Shown: piece by piece, positions 1 through 5,987 of the stretch
Layout of the letters: each line of letters opens with the position of its first letter
Position numbering within the stretch: the first letter of the stretch is position 1
Source of the DNA: Planctomycetaceae bacterium
GTDB lineage: Bacteria; Planctomycetota; Planctomycetia; Pirellulales; UBA1268
DNA length: 6,085 nucleotides
Direction of reading: 5' to 3'
Assembly: GCA_009691925.1 (NCBI GenBank)
Contig: SIAG01000259.1
Location: forward strand, 1 to 6,085
Notes under the pieces: generated by a model
What the model was told of the DNA's origin: nothing
Database searches by the model: none
What the model saw: only the letters and a program-made list of their open reading frames with translations
Program-made: the position numbers and the translations under genes

Positions 1-766
1 ACTGGATCGTTGCCTGCCCATCGAAGCCGGCAAAACAGGCATCGATCCGCCGGCTGCCGAGCTCCCGCGGCGTGGAGAAGTCGAGGTCTGCAGGCACCGT
101 CTCCGAAGGGCCATCCGGGAGGCCATCGGCGTCGGTGTCGGGGTGGATCCGCGGCGCGGTGAAGCCGAGCACGACCGGCTCACCGTCGCGCGTGAGCCAG
201 CGGCGGTAGTAGGGATGCCAGCCGAAGCCGGCCGGCATCGTCGTCTCCCCGAGGTTCTCCAGCCGCAGAGTCTGCTCGACCTGATCACCGGAAAGTGTCA
301 TCCCGACGGTCGCGCGAACAGGCCAGGGCCAGTTGAAGTCGGGAAACTCGGCAGAGTCAAAGGACAGGACGAGGCTCGAAGGCGTCTGCGCGACGATCGT
401 CCATGGCCGGGCGCGGACGTCGCCATGGATGGCGTGGTTCTTGGCGCCTGTGAGCTGATGCTCGCGGCCGTCATACACGAAGCGCCCGTCGCGGATCCGG
501 TTGGAATAGGGGAGCATGAGCCAGCTCGATCCCCGCGACCCCGGATCGGGCATGAGGTCGAGCCACGCCTCCCCGTGCTTCACACGCATCGCCAGCAAGC
601 TCCCGCCGCGGGTCGGGCTGACGACGACAGAGAACCTCTCGGAGCGAAGCTCAACCGGCGCGACCTCCTCGGCAGCCACCCGTGGAGTCACAGCGCCCAC
701 CCCCCCCAGCACGATCACGGCCGCGAAGGCCTGCCGGAGGATTCTCGGGGCGGATGTCAACGTCAT
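1..766 (-). CDS. Exported aldose 1-epimerase (mutarotase)-like protein, 3' end cut off by window edge
   Basis: Translating the minus strand from the ATG at 766-764 gives 255 residues, still open at the left edge. Residues 1-32 look like a Sec signal peptide: basic residues at 8 and 11, a hydrophobic stretch at 13-26, and a likely cut after VAA32. The rest matches the aldose 1-epimerase (GalM/Aldose_epim) beta-sandwich. LPYSNRI at 85-91 carries the sugar-contacting Asn-Arg; H114-G115 matches the first catalytic His; GWHPYY at 182-187 supplies the second (H184); DACFAGF at 242-248 matches the substrate-binding Asp region. The catalytic Glu expected near the C-terminus lies outside the window. 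Family members interconvert alpha and beta anomers of hexoses; the signal peptide suggests this one works outside the cytoplasm. The HPYY form resembles YeaD/YihR-type relatives, so the substrate is not certain. The ATG overlaps the stop of the upstream lipoprotein gene (ATGA), and AAGGA lies 9 bases before it, supporting this start and translational coupling. Confidence 0.9.
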   Translation of the reverse strand, partial: MTLTSAPRILRQAFAAVIVLGGVGAVTPRVAAEEVAPVELRSERFSVVVSPTRGGSLLAMRVKHGEAWLDLMPDPGSRGSSWLMLPYSNRIRDGRFVYDGREHQLTGAKNHAIHGDVRARPWTIVAQTPSSLVLSFDSAEFPDFNWPWPVRATVGMTLSGDQVEQTLRLENLGETTMPAGFGWHPYYRRWLTRDGEPVVLGFTAPRIHPDTDADGLPDGPSETVPADLDFSTPRELGSRRIDACFAGFDGQATIQ

Positions 767-1152
767 TCGAGCTTTTCCTTGTCCATCTCCAGCTGCAGAT
801 CGGGGATCCCCTTGTCGGTGACGATCACGTGCCAGGGCGACTTGGCTCCGATGAGATCGGCCTTCACAAGGCCGCCGCCGGGGGCGTCGAGCGGGATGCT
901 GATCTGCACCGAGTAATTCCCCGGCAGCATTCCCTTTGTCCCCTTGAAAGAATACATCTCGAACTTCCCGTCGGCATTGGTCGAGCCGATGAAGCACTGG
1001 GCCGAGATGTCGTCGGCGACGAGATTGACCCCCACCCCCTCGCACGGCTTGCCACCACGGGTGAGCCGGCCGGCGACGGTCACTTCGCCCTTGTTGCTGG
1101 AACAGCCGACCGCCATCAGGCAGACAACGGCGAGCAGGAAACCACGAACCAT
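763..1152 (-). CDS. Small lipoprotein with a carboxypeptidase-regulatory/transthyretin-like beta-sandwich
   Basis: This encodes 129 residues. The N-terminus has Arg3, a hydrophobic run at 5-15 and a lipobox ending AVGC, with the lipidated Cys at 17 and Ser at +2, so it should be membrane-anchored and face outward. The mature part begins with VTVAGRLTRGGKPCEGVGV (24-42), then a turn at TNADGKFE (58-65) and LPGNYSVQISIP (76-87). This spacing (strand, G-K-P turn, T-x-A-D-G-x-F, P-G-x-Y-x-V) is typical of carboxypeptidase regulatory-like Ig-type domains, which are very common in short planctomycete lipoproteins. No catalytic residues are evident; a binding or structural role is inference. GAGGA sits 8 bases before the ATG. 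The gene begins 69 bases past the U-tract of the DUF1559 terminator and overlaps the mutarotase gene by 4 bases. I saw no convincing promoter in the 68 bases between, so expression by readthrough or from a non-consensus promoter are both possible. Confidence 0.86.
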   Translation of the reverse strand: MVRGFLLAVVCLMAVGCSSNKGEVTVAGRLTRGGKPCEGVGVNLVADDISAQCFIGSTNADGKFEMYSFKGTKGMLPGNYSVQISIPLDAPGGGLVKADLIGAKSPWHVIVTDKGIPDLQLEMDKEKLE

Positions 1153-1220
1153 GACAGGGATCCTCGGGCAGGAAGGTGTTTCGAAGCGTGCGAAAGGGAG
1201 CAGAAGGAGATTCGGGTCAG

Positions 1221-1264
1221 AAAAAAAGACCCCGGTCGCGGCAGCGTGGCCAGGACCGGGGTCT
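1221..1264 (-). terminator. Intrinsic terminator after the DUF1559 gene
   Basis: Read on the minus strand, an 11-bp perfect stem (arms 1264-1254 and 1237-1227, GC-rich core CCCCGG) encloses a 16-base loop and is followed directly by six further T residues (1226-1221). The stem begins 11 bases after the TGA at 1278-1276. The orientation, GC-rich perfect stem, U-tract and position all fit a Rho-independent terminator. On the plus strand the stem is not followed by a T-run, so it should act in one direction only. Confidence 0.9.
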
Positions 1265-1275
1265 GTTGGTCGCGA

Positions 1276-2421
1276 TCAGCGGTTGAGAACGTTGTCGGGG
1301 ACCACCGTGCCATCGGCGATGTCGACCAGCGCCGTGATCACCGTCCCGACCTGAACCGACGTCACCGAGCCATCGGCGAGACCGATCGTCGCCCCACCCG
1401 GGTGGGGCGTGCCCCAGTGGCCACGGAAATTGGCCCAGCCGATGCCGTCGCAACGCTGATCTTGGAAGACGTTCTGCGTGGCACACACGCCACCGGAGCT
1501 CAAAGCTCGCGTCGTCTCGACACCCCCCGCGAAGGCCGGGTCGCGGTAGGACATGCAGCCGGAATTGTACATCCGCGTGTCCATCGAGATCTCACCCACC
1601 AGAAGCGTGTAGCTCGTGCCGTCGACGATGTCGGAAACGCGAACCGGCCGGCTGACGTCATACGTGCCATACCGGCTGTAGCCACGGTTCCGCGGCCAGT
1701 TAAAGTCGATGTCACCAGCCTTGGCGATCTTCGTAAGAATGCCCGACTGGCTCTGCGTGCCGTGGATGCCGTGATCGGGGGTGATCGACTGGTTCGTGGC
1801 GTAGTCGGTGATCATGGCCTTCGTCTGGCCACCGGTGAGAAGATATTTGGCAGCAAAGCCGAGGGCCGTCGGGAGCGTGCCGTTGGAGTTGGGGATGTTG
1901 GTGAAGATCCGATCGTTGCCGGCACCGTCACCGATCGTCTCGGCACCGCTGCCGCCCCGCGATGGGCATGAAAAGATGGGCATTGACGCATAGAACGCCA
2001 TGGTTTGAAACTCGTTGTTGAGCTCCATGAATGCCGCGGCCGCGTAGAACGGGCTGCCGGTCTGGGTCTCGACGCCCCCGGACGAGGTGCCGAACGACCA
2101 AGCCCGGTAGCGGCCCGAAGCCTGCTCGAAGGCTCCGCCGCTGGTGGGAGGGCAGAGCGTTCCGCCGCCGAGGACGGCGGCCTGATCGCGGGTCGACACC
2201 GAAGCGCCGCCGAGGGGGAAGCACTTGTTGCTCGACTCGAAGTTCATCATGCCGAGGACGAGATTCTTGACGTTGTTGATGCAGCTCATCTTGCGGGCCG
2301 CCTCCCGCGCCGACTGCACGGCCGGGAGGAGGAGGCCGACGAGCGTGCCGATGATGGCGATGACAACAAGGAGCTCGACGAGCGTGAACCCGCCGCGACG
2401 GAGGGGAGGCCGGAGTGACAT
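1276..2421 (-). CDS. DUF1559 (SBP_bac_10) protein with prepilin-type N-terminus and H-x9-DG motif
   Basis: This encodes 381 residues. It starts at the ATG at 2421-2419, because the type IV prepilin-like signal lies just inside: a short basic leader (residues 1-11), the cleavage point G11/F12, then FTLVELLVVIAIIG with the conserved Glu at 16 (+5 of the mature protein) and a hydrophobic helix to about residue 32. The following SAREAARKMSCINNVKNL is the usual DUF1559 continuation. Near the C-terminus, H340 and D350-G351 form the H-x9-DG motif in HPGGATIGLADGSV. These features define the planctomycete-expanded DUF1559 family, thought to be exported by a type II secretion/pseudopilus-like route; its molecular role is unknown. 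The same frame stays open upstream to 2577, but those 52 extra residues lack family character and would bury the prepilin leader. GGAG (2435-2432) lies 10 bases before the ATG. A strong terminator follows the stop. The length is normal to slightly long for the family, and nothing looks broken. Confidence 0.97.
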   Translation of the reverse strand: MSLRPPLRRGGFTLVELLVVIAIIGTLVGLLLPAVQSAREAARKMSCINNVKNLVLGMMNFESSNKCFPLGGASVSTRDQAAVLGGGTLCPPTSGGAFEQASGRYRAWSFGTSSGGVETQTGSPFYAAAAFMELNNEFQTMAFYASMPIFSCPSRGGSGAETIGDGAGNDRIFTNIPNSNGTLPTALGFAAKYLLTGGQTKAMITDYATNQSITPDHGIHGTQSQSGILTKIAKAGDIDFNWPRNRGYSRYGTYDVSRPVRVSDIVDGTSYTLLVGEISMDTRMYNSGCMSYRDPAFAGGVETTRALSSGGVCATQNVFQDQRCDGIGWANFRGHWGTPHPGGATIGLADGSVTSVQVGTVITALVDIADGTVVPDNVLNR

Positions 2422-2484
2422 GGGAAGGGATCTCCAGGAAATGCGGGGAATAAAAGATTGACGGAAATAAAAAAATCGAATCGA

Positions 2485-2519
2485 GCTTCGCAGCAATGGT
2501 CGGTCGACGCCGGCGAAGC
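2485..2519 (-). other. Possible hairpin in the DUF1559 leader, near a T7 tract
   Basis: Arms GCTTCGC (2519-2513, minus strand) and GCGAAGC (2491-2485) pair perfectly over 7 bp around a 21-base loop. A run of seven T residues (2475-2469) follows nine bases later. That gap is too long for a classic intrinsic terminator. The element could instead be a leader structure, a weak attenuator or chance. Confidence 0.3.
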
Positions 2520-2523
2520 AGAC

Positions 2524-2552
2524 ATGCCAACAACGCCACCGAGACTTGTCAG
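2524..2552 (-). promoter_or_regulatory. Candidate sigma70-like promoter for the DUF1559 gene
   Basis: On the minus strand, CTGACA (2552-2547, five of six bases of the -35 consensus) is followed by a 17-base spacer and TGGCAT (2529-2524, three of six of the -10 consensus). Transcription would start near 2517, giving a leader of about 95 bases before the ATG at 2421. The weak -10 and sparse knowledge of planctomycete promoters keep this tentative; TACAAT at 2638-2633 is an alternative -10. Confidence 0.22.
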
Positions 2553-2771
2553 GATTCGCAAGCCCCCCAGACATCAACGGCTATCGAACCACTGTTGACC
2601 CAGCCGCGTTGGCCAGCCGTGTGGTGATTTCAATTGTAGGTGAAAACCGCGGTGAGCGCGGTGGGACACACGCCCGAAGGCCACGAAATGCCGAAACGGG
2701 CATGGCGCGCACCAAACCGGTAGCGATCTGGCAACGCCGACTCTCAATTTACAGATATCACCCCCATAACA

Positions 2772-2814
2772 ATCCATCCATCTGAGGAAGTACACATCCT
2801 TTCGATGGATAGAT
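2772..2814. repeat. 43-base imperfect inverted repeat (hairpin)
   Basis: Left arm ATCCATCCATC (2772-2782) pairs with right arm GATGGATAGAT (2804-2814) at ten of eleven positions. Inside, AGGA (2785-2788) pairs with TCCT (2797-2800) around an eight-base loop, so the element can form a two-part stem. Neither strand shows a T-run right after it, so it is not an obvious intrinsic terminator. It could be an operator for a dimeric regulator, a structured RNA piece or part of a mobile repeat; the sequence alone does not decide. Confidence 0.5.
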
Positions 2815-2891
2815 TTACACGTTCATGACTTTCACTTCACGCTGCCTGGAACCATTGGCTATCGCCCCACCCAGCCGCTGTCCTTCGGGAA

Positions 2892-3004
2892 CGACCAAGG
2901 TCGCAATTGCCCCTCTGCTCGGAGGCTGGGCTTAGCTTGTTGTACGTGCCACCTGCTAGCCCGTTCGGCACATGCCATATTTGGCACCCTAGGCGTCCCC
3001 GCCT
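2892..3004. repeat. Palindrome-rich intergenic segment, possible extragenic repeat or structured RNA
   Basis: Within about 110 bases several short inverted repeats sit close together: CGACC/GGTCG (2892-2896 with 2899-2903), the palindrome GCAATTGC (2903-2910), GTGCC/GGCAC (2946-2950 with 2967-2971) enclosing the palindrome GCTAGC (2955-2960), TGCCA/TGGCA with a four-base loop (2973-2977 with 2982-2986), and AGGCG/CGCCT with a four-base loop (2991-2995 with 3000-3004). A second GGCAC at 2983-2987 could compete for the first GTGCC. The stems are short, so each alone could be chance; the clustering is what stands out. I cannot name a known RNA or repeat family for it. Confidence 0.35.
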
Positions 3005-3050
3005 GCCGGAGCACCCCTCTTGTGGCGTGGGTGGCCGGGAGAGGGCCGAC

Positions 3051-5987
3051 TCACAGCCCTCCCAGATAGGCGAGCAGATCGGCGGCTTCGGCTGCCGAGA
3101 GGTCTCGGAGGAGCTGCTCCGGCATGAGCGACTGCGACTGCTGGACGAGCTGCTCCACCTCCCCGCGCGGAATTCGCGTGTCGCGTCCTTGGGCGTCACG
3201 GATCACGATCTCGCTCTCGGATCGCTCTGGGAGGAGCCCGGTGTGGACGAGGCCGTCTGTGGTCTCCACATACCAAGTGGCGAACTTCGGATCGACCTTC
3301 CGGGAGGGCTCAAGGAGGCTTTCGAGGAGCTCGGCCCGCGTCAGCCGCTTGCCAATCCCGACCAGATCGGGGCCGACCGCCGGCCGGTCCGTCGTCGGCT
3401 CCGTGGCGGAGTGATGGCAGCTTCGGCAGCTCACGGCAGCCGATTCCCACAGCTTTCTCCCCCGGTCGGCATCCCCCTCAAGCGCGAGCAGGTCGGCGGA
3501 GCGAATGCTCGTTCCGAGCCGCTCGCGCCGCTGCTCCTCAGGGGTGAATCGCTCGAACAGATCGCGAACCTGCGGGTCACCGTGGGAAGTCCCCCAAGCC
3601 GCGATCCGTGCCAGTTCGTCGGCCGGAAGCGCGCCGCCGTCGATCGCCCGGAGGAGACGGAGCGCCTCTGAGGGGGTGGCGCCGGTCGGTAGATGGTCGG
3701 TGTCGACCGGGGCCGCCCCGGCCGGTGCTGCCTCGCTCGGCAGACCTTCAATCCAGTCGCCGATCAGCTTCAGTCCTCGGGTATCGACGACAGTCGAGCC
3801 GAAATGGGGCATCCGCCCGCGGCCGAGCGTCGCCATTCGGTAATAGAGGACCGACTTCGTCGCAGCGCCGGCCGCCACCACCGCCGCGTCGTCGAGGGCG
3901 AAGGTGCCGTGGCTCGGCCGCAGCCCGACGAGCTTCGTGCGGTCGAGGGCCACGTCGGAGCGGAGATCGAAATCGGACGCTCCGCCCCCACCCCGCAGAT
4001 GACACTGGGCGCAGTTCATCTGCAGGTAGCTGCGGGCCCGGCGGTCGAGATCGGCGGTCGGGTCGTAGGGATCGACCGGCGGCGTCACGCTCTCGTCGAG
4101 CGGCTTGGCGAGGAGCCCGAGCTCGTCGAAGCAGCGCAGCTGGTTTGTGGCCGTCGAGCTGATGCCGACCAGCGCCACGCGGGGATCGACCGGGCGGTTG
4201 AGCTGCGCTGGCGTGAATCCGTACAGAGACCCACCCCGGGTCGTGTGGCACATCAGGCACTCGGTGCGGCTGGCGACGCGATAGCTCTGGCGATGGAAAA
4301 CGTCCGGATCGGCTCGGTCAGCGATCTCCAGCCGGACCGCCGCCCCCTCGGGGCCGACAAGCTCGGCATCGGTCTGCTCGTCGTTCCACAGATAGCTGTA
4401 GGCGCACCAGTCGGCACCGTTGAAATGGAGCAGCTGGGTCTCGATCCGCCGGGTGGTGCCGGGGGCGGTCTCGATGGCGATCGTCTTGGCGAGGACACCG
4501 TCGGTGGGAAACTTGAACTTCCCGCGAATGAAGCCCTGCTGCGGATTCTGCGCTTCGTAGAGCGAGAGCTGCGCCGTCCCCGGCAGGGCGAGCCAGCGCT
4601 CGGCACTCGTGCCGTCGGCCCACGCCTCGGCGCTGATCGCATAGGGAACGACCCCCGCCGCCGGCATCTGGGTGGCGGTGTTGGCAAACAGCCCGGTTTC
4701 GCTCAAGCGGGTGGGAAAGCGGAGGTTGGCCTCCACCGGCGGGCGGCGGACGAGCCGGTGGAGCGAGCCTGAGTCGTAGTCGACCAGGAGGACCTCGCCG
4801 TCGGCACCGCGGCCGAAGGTCGAGAGGGCCAACGGCGTGTCGGCAAGCTCTTCCTGCCAGGTGATCCGCTTGCCATCGTGCCGCAGCCCCCACACCTTCC
4901 CCGTGACAAAGTCGCCATACACATAGGCCCCGGCCAGCTCGGGGAGCCGGGGGGTGGTCGACACATAGCCTCCGGTGATTGAACGGCTCTCGGTGTGCGG
5001 ATGGGAGATGACCGGCGGCGTGATCGGATCGGGTCCGCGGCGCCGATCCCCCACCACCGGCTGCGGCCCCTCCATGATGCTCCAGCCATAATTTCCGCCG
5101 CGCTCGACGAGGTAGATCATCTCCCACAATTCCCATCCCACGTCAGCGACCCACAGCCTCCCCGACCCGTCAAACGACATCCGCCACGGATTCCGCAGAC
5201 CGTAGGCCCACACCTCCCCCCGCGCCCCCGGGACGTCGACGAACGGATTGTCGGCGGGGATCGAATAGGGGTGGGGCGGGCCGCCTGCGGCGGTCGGCCC
5301 GGTGGGATGATCGACGTCTATGCGGAGGATCGATGCGAGCAGATCCTCGACCGACTGCCCCGTACCAAGAGCATCAGGAGGCGTGGCGTCTTGGGAGTCG
5401 CCGGCGGAGATATAGAGCATCCCGTCGGGGCCGAACTGGAGACTGCTGCCGTTGTGCCCCCCCGACACCCAGTCGATGACCCGCTCCTCGCTGGCCAGAT
5501 CGATCGTCGGCGGATCGGTCGTCGAGACGGTGAACCGCGACACGCGCGTGCCGTCGGCGATCTTCGCCTGGAGGGCGTAGACGAGGAAGCACTGCCGATT
5601 TTCAGCGAACCGCGGGTGGAAAGCGAGGCCGAAGAGGTGATCAAACCCCGCGATCGACCCCAGATCACAGACGAGGTCGGCGTGGGCCACCTCCTCGTAC
5701 CCATCGCCCCCGGATCGGGGCCGCATCGGGAACGAATACACCTTCCCCTTCTCTTCGGTGATCGCCATCCGATCGCTGCCGGGGATCGGCACCAGTTCCG
5801 TCGGTTTGTCGAAGCGAAGCGCGGGGAGGACCGGCTCGTGGCCGTAGGGGGGCGGCGGGATCGGGGCCCCGCTGATCCGCGAGCCGGTCCACTCGGTGCG
5901 CGGCTGGGCTTCCGCCGCGGCGACCGGAGCCGAAAGGAGCGACAGCAGCAACAACCAACCGGCCACGGACGAGAGCAGGGCGCGCAT
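3051..5987 (-). CDS. Exported GSDH-type propeller (PQQ sugar dehydrogenase-like) fused to HNE_0200-type and planctomycete-type cytochrome c domains
   Basis: This encodes 978 residues from the ATG at 5987-5985, chosen because a clean signal peptide begins there (Arg2, hydrophobic 3-21, likely cut after VAAA at 25). Domain 1 (about 50-412) is a GSDH beta-propeller of the soluble PQQ glucose/aldose dehydrogenase type: GLAFHP (120-125), HNGSSLQFGPDGMLYIS (178-194), GLRNPW (263-268) and GGNYGW (297-302). H178 and R265 align with the catalytic His and Arg of soluble glucose dehydrogenase. Domain 2 (about 421-747) starts with FPTRLSETGLF and fits the HNE_0200 family (TIGR03806), with heme c motifs CLMCH (577-581) and CAQCH (659-663) and a possible Met ligand in RMPHFG. 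Domain 3 (about 800-978) has VRDLFERFTPEEQRRERLG, then CRSCH (854-858) and SLMPE (953-957, likely distal Met), matching the Pirellula/Verrucomicrobium heme-binding type (TIGR02603). The inferred role is sugar or alcohol oxidation outside the cytoplasm, with electrons passing to attached hemes; the substrate is unknown. The frame stays open to an ATG at 6065, giving 26 more residues. Confidence 0.93.
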   Translation of the reverse strand: MRALLSSVAGWLLLLSLLSAPVAAAEAQPRTEWTGSRISGAPIPPPPYGHEPVLPALRFDKPTELVPIPGSDRMAITEEKGKVYSFPMRPRSGGDGYEEVAHADLVCDLGSIAGFDHLFGLAFHPRFAENRQCFLVYALQAKIADGTRVSRFTVSTTDPPTIDLASEERVIDWVSGGHNGSSLQFGPDGMLYISAGDSQDATPPDALGTGQSVEDLLASILRIDVDHPTGPTAAGGPPHPYSIPADNPFVDVPGARGEVWAYGLRNPWRMSFDGSGRLWVADVGWELWEMIYLVERGGNYGWSIMEGPQPVVGDRRRGPDPITPPVISHPHTESRSITGGYVSTTPRLPELAGAYVYGDFVTGKVWGLRHDGKRITWQEELADTPLALSTFGRGADGEVLLVDYDSGSLHRLVRRPPVEANLRFPTRLSETGLFANTATQMPAAGVVPYAISAEAWADGTSAERWLALPGTAQLSLYEAQNPQQGFIRGKFKFPTDGVLAKTIAIETAPGTTRRIETQLLHFNGADWCAYSYLWNDEQTDAELVGPEGAAVRLEIADRADPDVFHRQSYRVASRTECLMCHTTRGGSLYGFTPAQLNRPVDPRVALVGISSTATNQLRCFDELGLLAKPLDESVTPPVDPYDPTADLDRRARSYLQMNCAQCHLRGGGGASDFDLRSDVALDRTKLVGLRPSHGTFALDDAAVVAAGAATKSVLYYRMATLGRGRMPHFGSTVVDTRGLKLIGDWIEGLPSEAAPAGAAPVDTDHLPTGATPSEALRLLRAIDGGALPADELARIAAWGTSHGDPQVRDLFERFTPEEQRRERLGTSIRSADLLALEGDADRGRKLWESAAVSCRSCHHSATEPTTDRPAVGPDLVGIGKRLTRAELLESLLEPSRKVDPKFATWYVETTDGLVHTGLLPERSESEIVIRDAQGRDTRIPRGEVEQLVQQSQSLMPEQLLRDLSAAEAADLLAYLGGL

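Larger units (their letters stand above)
2422..3050. other. Long intergenic region, AT-richer in the middle, with several inverted repeats and no supported gene
   Basis: These 629 bases lie between the stop of the large cytochrome gene and the start of the DUF1559 gene. I find no credible coding region on either strand; short frames here lack recognisable signals. From right to left it holds a cluster of small palindromes (about 2892-3004), a 43-base imperfect hairpin (2772-2814), a possible -10 box TACAAT on the minus strand (2638-2633) without a matching -35, a better-spaced candidate promoter (2552-2524), a 7-bp inverted repeat (2485-2491 with 2513-2519), and an A/T-rich leader (about 2450-2476) in front of the DUF1559 gene. 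No clear intrinsic terminator for the large gene is visible: the GGCC/GGCC pairing just after its stop is short and lacks a T-run. Confidence 0.8.

Noticed and set aside
682..1971. Plus-strand open frame of 429 residues spanning three minus-strand genes
   Set aside because: It runs antisense across the mutarotase start, the lipoprotein, the terminator and the DUF1559 C-terminus, all of which have specific support.
2422..2577. N-terminal extension of the DUF1559 protein by 52 residues
   Set aside because: The extension would place the prepilin leader internally; family members start within about 15 residues of the GFTLVE motif.
2546..2785. Plus-strand open frame of 79 residues in the intergenic region
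   Set aside because: There is no ribosome site of note, no domain, and it overlaps the candidate DUF1559 promoter region on the other strand.
3010..3050. Terminator for the cytochrome gene
   Set aside because: Only a 4-bp GGCC pairing with no T-run follows the stop codon, which is too weak to call.
2837..3199. Minus-strand open frame of 120 residues running from inside the cytochrome gene into the intergenic region
   Set aside because: Its first half is an out-of-frame reading of the conserved cytochrome C-terminus (Ser/Arg-rich) and its second half crosses the palindrome cluster; no start signal or domain is visible. If the intergenic part is a dispersed repeat, similar spurious frames may be annotated elsewhere.
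3693..4772. Long plus-strand open frame of 359 residues opposite the cytochrome gene
   Set aside because: It lies antisense to the conserved HNE_0200 region, has no recognisable domain, and reflects the scarcity of stop codons in high-GC sequence.
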